IMG/VR virus record: IMGVR_UViG_3300046003_006714
Span: 1 to 41,745 of that record
Length of the DNA stretch: 41,745 nt
Strand: one strand, 5' to 3'
From: a virus
Below the pieces are notes generated by a model that did no database searches, was not told where the DNA came from, and saw nothing but the letters and a program-made list of their open reading frames with translations. This document shows positions 1 to 5,182 of the stretch, one piece after another; position 1 is the first letter of the stretch, and each line of letters opens with the position of its first letter. The position numbers were made by a program, and so were the translations under genes.

Positions 1-63
1 AACACCGTGGGCCATTGCGGGCACGGCGAGAAGGCAAGCGGAGAGGATGAGGGGGTGTTTCAT
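1..63 (-). CDS. Secreted protein with signal peptide, partial (cut by left edge)
   Basis: Only the first 21 codons are inside the window. They encode a textbook signal peptide: Met-Lys-His start, a hydrophobic core rich in Leu and Ala, and an Ala-Met-Ala motif before His-Gly that fits signal peptidase I cleavage after about residue 18. The ATG overlaps the TGA of the gene at 60-323 (ATGA), so it belongs to the same leftward operon. The mature protein lies outside the window, so no function can be given. A periplasmic or secreted phage protein, or the start of an accessory cargo gene, are both possible. Confidence 0.6.
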   Translation of the reverse strand, partial: MKHPLILSACLLAVPAMAHGV

Positions 64-323
64 TTGAGGTCGGGGTTGTAGTGGGCGGGGATGTCTGCCC
101 TTTTGTTCTTCCATCGCTCCAGCAGTCCTTCGATCAGGCCGATGCCGTCGGGCCTGCTGGCGTTGCTCACGTACTGCGAAACGTGGTCGGTGCTGACGAT
201 GAGCACGAAGGCTTGACGCTCGCCGCTGGCAACTGCGGTCAGGTAGTCATCAATCGCAGTCGCGAGACCCTGCAGCGAGACCGCCACGCGGTTGATCTTT
301 TCGACGTCGTCGCCTTCCTTCAT
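60..323 (-). CDS. Hypothetical protein, leftward early operon (87 aa)
   Basis: This small soluble protein is not recognised as any named family. It has an acidic, charged start (Met-Lys-Glu-Gly-Asp-Asp), a helical middle and a Lys/Arg-rich segment near residue 72. Its ATG overlaps the stop of the upstream gene (320-514) by four bases, and its own stop overlaps the next ATG, so it is translated as part of a coupled operon. By position it corresponds to the leftward early arm of lambdoid phages, where small host-takeover or recombination accessory proteins sit. The plus-strand reading frame over the same bases has no such coupling. Confidence 0.65.
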   Translation of the reverse strand: MKEGDDVEKINRVAVSLQGLATAIDDYLTAVASGERQAFVLIVSTDHVSQYVSNASRPDGIGLIEGLLERWKNKRADIPAHYNPDLK

Positions 324-514
324 GGCCGTGCCGTCGCCTTGCGCTGGATGGCCTTGCGCTCGGCGCGCTCACGTGCGCGGCGCTGGGTGCGGTTCTCGCC
401 AGCGAACCGTTCGCGCTGGACCTGCAGCGCGTCGGTGCGCTCGATCTGCTTTAGGCGGTCGACGAACTTCTGGGAGTCGAGCGCGTCAGCGGTCAGGCGG
501 TTGATCATTTCCAT
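320..514 (-). CDS. Hypothetical basic protein (64 aa)
   Basis: A short, strongly basic protein. Residues 38-62 are dominated by Arg, Lys, Glu and Ala and should form one long charged helix, perhaps nucleic-acid binding. It is not recognised. Its ATG follows the upstream stop (542) by 27 bases, the only real gap in this leftward operon, with only a weak purine-rich ribosome site. Its TGA overlaps the ATG of the 60-323 gene. Reality rests on the operon packing rather than on homology. Confidence 0.55.
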   Translation of the reverse strand: MEMINRLTADALDSQKFVDRLKQIERTDALQVQRERFAGENRTQRRARERAERKAIQRKATARP

Positions 515-541
515 GTCAGTCTTTCGAGGTGGGTTGGGGGA

Positions 542-796
542 TCAGCACCACTTCCACACCGCGCCAGCAATTCGGCGCAGCGGGGTCTGGTGTTCGGCGG
601 TTCGCGGGTCGAGCAGGGCGGTCTGCACCGCCTCGGCATCGCGGGAAATCACTCGGGGGGAGGGCGGCACGTAGGAGCGGCCAATGACCACGGCGCCGGT
701 GTCGATGCACTCGCGGCCGGCGATCTGGACGACGCGCAGGGCGGACGCATGGCCCTCGCTGGGCGCGGTGTTGTAGCGGTTGGAGAGGGCGGTCAT
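542..796 (-). CDS. Hypothetical protein (84 aa)
   Basis: The ATG at 794-796 overlaps the TGA of the preceding gene (ATGA), and a GGGAG ribosome site sits six bases upstream on the minus strand. The product has mixed composition with a central hydrophobic stretch (residues 24-42) and ends Trp-Lys-Trp-Cys. No family is recognised. A longer frame at 516-860 in a different register overlaps it, but it lacks the start/stop coupling and is Pro/Arg-rich in the way shadow frames in GC-rich DNA usually are. Confidence 0.6.
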   Translation of the reverse strand: MTALSNRYNTAPSEGHASALRVVQIAGRECIDTGAVVIGRSYVPPSPRVISRDAEAVQTALLDPRTAEHQTPLRRIAGAVWKWC

Positions 797-1197
797 GCAA
801 CGCTCCCGGTGGCTTTGGCGATGGAGGCGCGCATTTCTGCATCAGGCCCACAAAAGCCAAACCCTTCGCATGTCACACACATTTCCCAGAACGGAAGCAT
901 CTCTGTGCCAAGTTGATGGGTTACCGCGTGGTACTCGGTGCGACGGCCGGCGCCCCCGCAGTCGCAGCATTCCCAAGCGTCTAAGCCGTCATCTCGCCGC
1001 CGCTTCTGAAGCTCTTGCTTCGTGCAGAACTCACTCCAGGTGATCTCGCTGGCGATGTATTGATCGGATATGTCTTGCCGCCCTTTGTGCTGGTCGCAGT
1101 GGCTATACCCGGTATCGCCTGCGCCGAATTCACCACCGCAATTACTGCAATAGGTCTTGGAAAACCTTTTGGCTCCCGGGGTGTGCTGCGCGCTCAT
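793..1197 (-). CDS. Zinc-finger-rich hypothetical protein (134 aa)
   Basis: The start at 1197 was chosen because its ATG overlaps the TGA of the upstream small gene; the open frame extends to 1299 but that extension is Cys/Arg-rich noise. The protein shows three Cys pairs: CSNCGG near residues 17-22, CCDCGG about two thirds along, and CVTCEG near the end, the latter two resembling DnaJ-type Cys-x2-Cys-x-Gly knuckles. Zinc binding is likely, and a nucleic-acid or protein adaptor role is inferred. It sits in the middle of the pL-driven operon. No specific family is recognised. Confidence 0.7.
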   Translation of the reverse strand: MSAQHTPGAKRFSKTYCSNCGGEFGAGDTGYSHCDQHKGRQDISDQYIASEITWSEFCTKQELQKRRRDDGLDAWECCDCGGAGRRTEYHAVTHQLGTEMLPFWEMCVTCEGFGFCGPDAEMRASIAKATGSVA

Positions 1198-1370
1198 GAC
1201 AGCCTGCCCACCAGCGCCACGCAGGCGACGATCGCAAGGGCTGCGATCACGCACAGCCAAATGCTGGTGCCCTTTTTCTCCCGCGCACAGATCGCGCAAG
1301 GCTCGTTCTCGTCGTGATACACGCCAGACGCACCAGAGCGGTGGCCACAGGGTTTAAAGCCATAGTTCAC
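1194..1370 (-). CDS. Small zinc-ribbon membrane protein (58 aa, GTG start)
   Basis: A 58-codon frame fills the gap between two clearly real genes. It starts with GTG at 1368-1370, overlapping the TGA of the upstream gene (GTGA), and has GGGAG seven bases upstream; it ends in a TGA overlapping the ATG of the next gene. The product has a Cys-Gly-His at residues 8-10 and a Cys-x2-Cys at 25-28, compatible with a small zinc ribbon, followed by one strong transmembrane helix at about residues 38-55. Function is unknown; a membrane-anchored zinc-binding protein of the early leftward arm is what can be seen. Confidence 0.65.
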   Translation of the reverse strand: MNYGFKPCGHRSGASGVYHDENEPCAICAREKKGTSIWLCVIAALAIVACVALVGRLS

Positions 1371-1675
1371 TGGTGCACTCCCGCATTCATCTCGGCCGTG
1401 CGGACGCGATCGATCTCGCGGCGCAGCATCTCGCCGCTGTTCTTCATGCGGTTGATGGCGAGGTCGGCCTTGATGCGCTCGGACTCGATGCAGCGCCGCT
1501 CGGCCGCGTTGCGCAGCGAGAGCACGTAGGGCGAGGTCAGCAGGCGCTTCGTGCGCTGCTCTTCGGTCTCGGCCATCGGCTGCAACGTGAAGTCGCCGGC
1601 CAGCGCGTTGGCCACTGCCTCACGCGTATCGCCGTAGAACTCGGTCGCCTTGATGCCCGTGGTGTCGGTTTGCAT
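1367..1675 (-). CDS. First gene of leftward early operon, hypothetical (102 aa)
   Basis: This is the promoter-proximal gene of the leftward operon. A strong GGAGGGG ribosome site lies a few bases before the ATG, and the pL-like promoter and its two operators lie 30-75 bases upstream. The protein is helical and charged, with many Arg/Glu residues after position 40 suggesting a coiled coil. No family is recognised. Being first behind a repressed promoter, it should be among the earliest products after infection or induction. Confidence 0.75.
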   Translation of the reverse strand: MQTDTTGIKATEFYGDTREAVANALAGDFTLQPMAETEEQRTKRLLTSPYVLSLRNAAERRCIESERIKADLAINRMKNSGEMLRREIDRVRTAEMNAGVHQ

Positions 1676-1705
1676 TTGCCCCTCCAGTCGGTTGAAGATG
1701 GAGGC

Positions 1706-1734
1706 ATTGAATCCCAGATGTGGGAATCTGTCAA
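1706..1734 (-). promoter_or_regulatory. pL-like promoter of the leftward operon
   Basis: On the minus strand the sequence holds a perfect TTGACA -35 box (bases 1734-1729), exactly 17 bases of spacer and a TTCAAT -10 box (1711-1706, four of six consensus bases). The spacer is almost filled by one operator, and a second lies just upstream of -35. An A-tract at 1755-1750 lies further upstream. The ATG of the first gene follows about 31 bases after the -10 box. Confidence 0.75.
1712..1725. promoter_or_regulatory. Operator OL1 (in pL spacer)
   Basis: A palindrome with core TCCCA-N4-TGGGA. The symmetry extends outward to give 16 matching positions over 20 bases. It occupies the pL spacer, so a bound repressor would exclude RNA polymerase. 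The same core occurs at 1735, 2854 and 2877. Confidence 0.75.
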
Positions 1735-1748
1735 TCCCAGAAATGGGA
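1735..1748. promoter_or_regulatory. Operator OL2 (upstream of pL -35)
   Basis: The same TCCCA-N4-TGGGA core, centred 23 bases from OL1 and immediately upstream of the -35 box on the minus strand. A spacing of 23 bases is about two helical turns, suitable for cooperative binding of two repressor dimers. Confidence 0.72.
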
Positions 1749-1803
1749 ATTTTTTATCCTGCGAGTGCTGCAGGATGCTTAGGTCGTAGAGCGGGGGAGG
1801 GGG

Positions 1804-2295
1804 CTAGATCGCTGGGCGCTTAGCCCATGAGCTGTGCCAGGCCGCAAGGAGCAGCGTGAGGAACCAGCCAACAACGTGGCCGGAAGCTACAACGGCCTGG
1901 ATCGCTACTTCCGAGTGGCCGGCGTCGGCCGCGCACTCAGTGAAACTGCTCCAGACGTGCTCTGGTAGTTGCAGGAAGAGCAGCAACGCGCCGACACACC
2001 CGGCGCCGATAGGCCACCACGACAGCAGCCAGGTGAAGGAAAGCATTTGCGCCTCGGGAGCGCCCAAGCGCTGGCAGAACGCGTTGGTAGCGAGGATCGT
2101 GGCTGCAAAAATCGCAAGATTCAAAACCAAAGGTATCCGGTCCAGCGCGGCTGAGAAGTTGAGCTGAGTGCAGGCCCCAGGCCCGAAAGAGCTTACCAGC
2201 CATGCTGCTGCAACTGACGAGGACAGGGCACCAGCGACAAGGATGACAGTCGTCGTCGTCGAAACCGATTCTTGCGTGATGTTTTTGGTGTTCAT
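1804..2295 (-). CDS. Four-helix membrane protein, candidate superinfection exclusion
   Basis: This 163-residue protein has about four hydrophobic helices, at roughly residues 16-37, 52-72, 84-108 and 130-152, and only short loops, so it should be an inner membrane protein. It lies 87 bases downstream of the repressor on the same strand and would be transcribed with it in the lysogen, the position of rex- or sie-type lysogenic conversion genes. It is not recognised by sequence. The role in exclusion is inference from position and topology only. The start has no obvious ribosome site, which fits low expression or a nearby alternative start. Confidence 0.65.
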   Translation of the reverse strand: MNTKNITQESVSTTTTVILVAGALSSSVAAAWLVSSFGPGACTQLNFSAALDRIPLVLNLAIFAATILATNAFCQRLGAPEAQMLSFTWLLSWWPIGAGCVGALLLFLQLPEHVWSSFTECAADAGHSEVAIQAVVASGHVVGWFLTLLLAAWHSSWAKRPAI

Positions 2296-2382
2296 GCGTC
2301 ACGAATGCCGGCGCGCACCGGGGAGAACCCTAGGTTGGCGACTGAAGTCGAGAAGGAAAAACGAAGATGCGGGCACTGCGCC

Positions 2383-2829
2383 TCACGTTTTCGTGAGTCG
2401 CTTGTTGCTTACTGGCTCGGGTCGACGGTCTGATCGGATCTCTTGAATTCGGCTGCGCATCGTCGTTTCCAGCCGCTCCATTTCCGTAGGGTTGAGGTCC
2501 GCGATGTCTTCGCGTGAGACGTTCACGAAAGGCCACTGCTTGGCCTTCATGCCCTGCACAGATCGGACGCCGCCACCCTTTGCTGGGCTCAGATCGGGCA
2601 GCAGCAACTCCCATGGCTGAAGATGGAGCTGACTGGCAACCTGCTCGAGGAGATCGATGTTCCAGGAATTTTTTCCCGGTGTCACTAAGCGGCCGGCGCT
2701 GCCACGGGACAGCCCAATTGACATCAGCTTCTTGATGCCTTTCCCAGCGGACGGATCATCCGCCTGAATGACAGCAGTCACATTCTGAGCAACCAGTTTG
2801 CGAATGGGGCTTGGTTCGACTTCTTTCAT
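2383..2829 (-). CDS. XRE-family phage repressor (CI-like), short form
   Basis: The protein of 148 residues begins with a helix-turn-helix of XRE type at about residues 10-80: helices around Ile-Arg-Lys-Leu, Gly-Ile-Lys-Lys-Leu and a recognition segment Ser-Arg-Gly-Ser-Ala-Gly-Arg, then a typical helical ending Leu-Glu-Gln-Val-Ala followed by Pro-Trp-Glu-Leu-Leu. It should hold the lysogenic state by binding the TCCCA-N4-TGGGA operators next to it. The tail is only about 65 residues and shows no S24 LexA-like peptidase motif, so induction is unlikely to go by RecA-stimulated self-cleavage. The open frame extends to 2919, but that extension runs through both operators, so the ATG at 2829 is preferred. 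It is divergent from the Cro-like gene. Confidence 0.75.
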   Translation of the reverse strand: MKEVEPSPIRKLVAQNVTAVIQADDPSAGKGIKKLMSIGLSRGSAGRLVTPGKNSWNIDLLEQVASQLHLQPWELLLPDLSPAKGGGVRSVQGMKAKQWPFVNVSREDIADLNPTEMERLETTMRSRIQEIRSDRRPEPVSNKRLTKT

Positions 2830-2853
2830 GAAATCAGCATGCAACAGCGCAAT

Positions 2854-2867
2854 TCCCAAGATTGGGA
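2854..2867. promoter_or_regulatory. Operator OR2 (upstream of pR -35)
   Basis: TCCCA-N4-TGGGA palindrome directly before the pR -35 box, between the divergent repressor and Cro-like genes. Same core as the two operators at pL. Confidence 0.75.
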
Positions 2868-2868
2868 C

Positions 2869-2897
2869 TTGAACATTCCCAAATATGGGACTAGGAT
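2869..2897 (+). promoter_or_regulatory. pR-like promoter of the rightward early genes
   Basis: TTGAAC (2869-2874) is the -35 box, followed by exactly 17 bases and a TAGGAT -10 box (2892-2897, four of six consensus). The layout is the mirror of pL: one operator fills the spacer and one abuts the -35. Transcription should start near 2904, only a base or two before the Cro-like ATG at 2906, so this message may be leaderless. Confidence 0.7.
2877..2890. promoter_or_regulatory. Operator OR1 (in pR spacer)
   Basis: TCCCA-N4-TGGGA palindrome inside the pR spacer, centred 23 bases from OR2, exactly the OL1-OL2 distance. Confidence 0.75.
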
Positions 2898-2905
2898 GCG
2901 TGCCC

Positions 2906-3151
2906 ATGGAACCAATCATTTCTTACCTCGGCCGCAAGCTGCGCGAGGCCGGGCCCGGTCGATGGGAAGCCATCGCAATCGAGGCAGGCGTTGCGAAATC
3001 ACTGCCAAGGAAGATCGCCTACAGCGATCGAAACAACCCCGGCGTGCAGACGATTCAGCCGCTGCTGGACTTCTTTGAGGCGGTCGAGCGTGGGGAAAAG
3101 CTCCTTCCCGAACCAGCCACCGCTCCAGCGCCAGCAGGGCAGGGGGTCTGA
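2906..3151 (+). CDS. Cro-like XRE repressor
   Basis: This 81-residue protein is nearly all one helix-turn-helix domain: an N-terminal helix, Trp-Glu-Ala-Ile-Ala followed by the turn Ala-Gly-Val-Ala and a recognition helix, then Asn-Pro-Gly-Val-Gln-Thr-Ile-Gln-Pro-Leu-Leu as in many small XRE phage regulators, and an Ala/Pro tail. It should compete with the repressor for the shared operators and favour lytic growth. ATG 2906 was chosen over an in-frame ATG at 2885 because the latter is inside the OR1 operator and upstream of the predicted transcription start. No good ribosome site precedes it, matching a leaderless message. Confidence 0.8.
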   Translation: MEPIISYLGRKLREAGPGRWEAIAIEAGVAKSLPRKIAYSDRNNPGVQTIQPLLDFFEAVERGEKLLPEPATAPAPAGQGV

Positions 3152-3171
3152 CCATGACCACTCGAAATGCG

Positions 3172-3654
3172 TCAGCTTCCCTTGGCGACGGCGTGCTTGC
3201 ACAGCGGGCAGACGAGGGCCTGGGTGTAGTTCCGGTTGACCTTCTCGACGGCAGTGTTGAGCACCGCCTTGATCCCCTTGTCGTAGCAAGGCTGGCAGAG
3301 ATAGTGCAGCGGCTCCGCACTGCCTGGCTCGACGGACCCGCTCTCCTGTGGGATGAGGTTCACCCGATAGGCGAAGTAGCCGGGGGCGAGTTCGACAAGC
3401 GAGTAGCGACCACGCTCGTGCGCGGCTTCTTTCAGTTTTCGCAGTTCCTCGCAGGCTTCGAAGTATTGACCTTGGAGCTGAAACATCGAGGCATTGTGAG
3501 CGAGCAGAGCTTGCTGGGCCTGGAGCAACTGCTCGGTGATCGCTCCGACCTTTTCGCCCACCAACTGACTGTCCCGGATGCCGACCATGGTCTTGGCGAC
3601 GTCCATGGCCACGCCCAGCGAAGTGGCGACAACACCGATGTGTGAGAAATCCAT
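3172..3654 (-). CDS. Zinc-ribbon protein on the opposite strand, in the immunity region (160 aa)
   Basis: The ATG at 3654 has a strong GGAGGG ribosome site six bases upstream; the frame is open further, to 3858, but that part overlaps the divergent gene at 3740. Residues 1-30 include a hydrophobic segment, residues 30-80 look like a coiled coil, and the C-terminus carries Cys120-x2-Cys123 and Cys149-x2-Cys152, a zinc ribbon. It is convergent with the Cro-like gene (20 bases between stops) and divergent from the ribbon-helix-helix gene. A counter-oriented gene here could be expressed in the lysogen. Function is not recognised. The overlapping plus-strand frame at 3154-3645 is considered its shadow. 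Confidence 0.75.
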   Translation of the reverse strand: MDFSHIGVVATSLGVAMDVAKTMVGIRDSQLVGEKVGAITEQLLQAQQALLAHNASMFQLQGQYFEACEELRKLKEAAHERGRYSLVELAPGYFAYRVNLIPQESGSVEPGSAEPLHYLCQPCYDKGIKAVLNTAVEKVNRNYTQALVCPLCKHAVAKGS

Positions 3655-3674
3655 GAACACCCTCCGAATGACCT

Positions 3675-3693
3675 GTGGACTGCCATTGTCCAC
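3675..3693. promoter_or_regulatory. Inverted repeat between divergent genes, possible operator
   Basis: GTGGAC, seven bases, GTCCAC lies in the 85-base gap between the divergent zinc-ribbon and ribbon-helix-helix genes. It could be an operator for either product; no clear promoter boxes were found around it. Confidence 0.3.
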
Positions 3694-3739
3694 GGACCCG
3701 CGGACCATTCGCTGCCAGCGTTTCAGGAAGGTTTGACCC

Positions 3740-3997
3740 ATGGTCGACGAAGCATTCGCCCGCTCGGTGCTGGGCGGCAAGCGCACGGACCGCATTGAGT
3801 CCCGGGTCACCGACGAGCTCAAGCTGGATCTGAAGAAGCGATGCAACCAGCTCGGCATGACGGAGAGCGATTACATCGAGCGTCTGGTCGCGGTGAGTTT
3901 GTACGGTATCGAACATGTCCAGATGATCGAGCGCAAGCGCATCGAAGAGGTGTGCGGCTTGTCCGGCTTGAATCCGGCAAAGGACCCGGCGCCATGA
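3740..3997 (+). CDS. Ribbon-helix-helix (Arc/MetJ-like) DNA-binding protein
   Basis: The 85-residue product has a short beta-type strand (Asp-Arg-Ile-Glu-Ser-Arg-Val-Thr) at about residues 17-24, a helix with Leu-Lys-Leu-Asp-Leu-Lys-Lys-Arg, a turn at Gly-Met-Thr-Glu-Ser and a second helix, the order of a ribbon-helix-helix repressor. It probably dimerises and binds an operator such as the inverted repeat just upstream. GGAAGG lies eight bases before the ATG. It heads the rightward early operon after the counter-oriented gene, and its stop overlaps the next ATG. A regulator controlling early gene timing is the likely role. Confidence 0.7.
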   Translation: MVDEAFARSVLGGKRTDRIESRVTDELKLDLKKRCNQLGMTESDYIERLVAVSLYGIEHVQMIERKRIEEVCGLSGLNPAKDPAP

Positions 3998-4314
3998 AAG
4001 CGAAGCACTGGCCAGACGGCACGCCGCGCAGCACCGGCAACGGTTTCGACCTCGTGAAGCGCAGGGCAGAAGGGCCCAGCATCTTCGCAACGCCCAGCGA
4101 GGCAGCGAAGGCTGCCCTCCACCAGCGCGGCGTTGAGAACGGCCGCGTGTCCCGCGCCAAACGGCCAGGGCCTGCTCCTGGCCACAGCCACGCCGTGATG
4201 CCCAACCTGAGCGAGCGCGCAACGCGGGAGCTGAAGAAGGGTGGGAAATCGATCAGTCTGAGCACCGCGGCCGACACCGAGCGGCGCCAGCGCACACGGA
4301 AGGCGGCGATATGA
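3994..4314 (+). CDS. Hypothetical basic protein (106 aa)
   Basis: Starts with ATG overlapping the previous TGA and ends with TGA overlapping the next ATG. The product is basic, rich in Arg, Lys and Ala, with no membrane segment. The C-terminal half (Leu-Ser-Glu-Arg-Ala followed by Arg/Lys runs) may contact nucleic acid. No family is recognised. The minus-strand frames over this region are longer but lack coupling and look like shadows. Confidence 0.65.
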   Translation: MKAKHWPDGTPRSTGNGFDLVKRRAEGPSIFATPSEAAKAALHQRGVENGRVSRAKRPGPAPGHSHAVMPNLSERATRELKKGGKSISLSTAADTERRQRTRKAAI

Positions 4315-4532
4315 GCGTCCTTTCACCACAAGCCGCCGAGGTGCTGGCGGACCCACACACGCCGGAGCAACTTGAAGCCGCCATCAAGGCACAGGGCGAC
4401 CTCGTGCAATGGCACCACATGTGCGGAAAGATGCCAAAGGCGCGCGAGGCCTACGCGCACGTGAAGGTACTGGTGGCCATGCGCACGCCGGAGACGGTTG
4501 CCGCGCTTGAAGCTGCGCGAGGTCTCACATGA
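4311..4532 (+). CDS. Hypothetical small helical protein (73 aa)
   Basis: A 73-residue all-helical, Ala/Glu-rich protein coupled by ATGA on both sides. No domain is recognised. It sits just before the HNH nuclease in the early operon. Confidence 0.65.
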   Translation: MSVLSPQAAEVLADPHTPEQLEAAIKAQGDLVQWHHMCGKMPKAREAYAHVKVLVAMRTPETVAALEAARGLT

Positions 4533-5182
4533 ATTTGGCCACGGCTAGGGTAGCTCCCGAAAAGGCGGTCTTCCGGCCCGTCCTGCCGCTGGTTCATTTG
4601 CCGGGCATGACGGAGATGCACATGGCCACGATGACCTACAGGGAGCAGTTGCTCCACCCGAACTGGCAGCGCAAGCGGCTGGAGATCATGCAGCGCGACG
4701 AGTTCGCCTGCAAATTGTGCTCGGACACTGAGACGACCCTCCATGTCCACCACAAGCAGTACGCGAAGGGCCGGATGGCCTGGGAGTACCCGGCCGACGA
4801 GTTGGTGACCTTGTGCGCCGAGTGCCACGACACGATGCACGAGCAGCAGGGAATGCTGCGCGACATCACGGCCAAACTGCCAGTCGATGGACCTGGGCAG
4901 GTGACCTCGGCAGCGGCACTCCTAGCCGGCTGGGCGAACGGCTCGCAGGGGATGGACCTTTCCCATGCATTTGGACTGAGCCCGACAGATTTCATGGCGG
5001 GCGAGATCGCCTTCCTTCTGGAGGATGGCTGCGTTGTCCATCAGCTTCTTGCCCTTATTGAGGTGCTGCGGTCGCGCGACAGGTACACCGTGCGCGCAGC
5101 CATCGACTCATTCATCGCCGACTTGCGCACGCGTGCAAACGCCGTGCCTTCGCCGCTGCCACAAGGGTGCGAAGAGCTGTGA
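4529..5182 (+). CDS. HNH endonuclease
   Basis: A classical HNH site is visible: Cys61-x2-Cys64, then His72-Val-His-His75 and Cys96-x2-Cys99-His100, giving a zinc-binding HNH fold with His75 in the position of the catalytic base. The domain covers about residues 40-110 of 217; the C-terminal half is helical and unrecognised. The ATG at 4529 overlaps the previous stop; internal Met27 and Met30 are alternative starts, since the first 30 residues are less typical. HNH proteins in early operons may act in replication, recombination or host DNA degradation, and which applies cannot be read here. It is distant from the terminase, so a packaging-linked HNH role is less likely. Confidence 0.8.
   Translation: MNLATARVAPEKAVFRPVLPLVHLPGMTEMHMATMTYREQLLHPNWQRKRLEIMQRDEFACKLCSDTETTLHVHHKQYAKGRMAWEYPADELVTLCAECHDTMHEQQGMLRDITAKLPVDGPGQVTSAAALLAGWANGSQGMDLSHAFGLSPTDFMAGEIAFLLEDGCVVHQLLALIEVLRSRDRYTVRAAIDSFIADLRTRANAVPSPLPQGCEEL

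Noticed and set aside
81-674. Plus-strand open frame of 197 codons
   Set aside because: Overlaps three coupled minus-strand genes; Arg/Ala-rich shadow composition and no ribosome site.
516-860. Minus-strand frame of 114 codons
   Set aside because: Different register from the coupled gene 542-796; Pro/Arg-rich shadow.
1756-1776. Inverted repeat ATCCTGC/GCAGGAT as a terminator for the 1804-2295 gene
   Set aside because: Followed by an A-run, not a T-run, on the minus strand; the plus strand has the T-run on the wrong side.
2382-2397. Hairpin CTCACG-TTTT-CGTGAG at the repressor end
   Set aside because: No T-run after it on the minus strand, and it overlaps the coding end.
3154-3645. Plus-strand frame of 163 codons after Cro
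   Set aside because: Antisense to the zinc-ribbon gene, which has a strong ribosome site and Cys pairs; the plus frame has no recognisable features.
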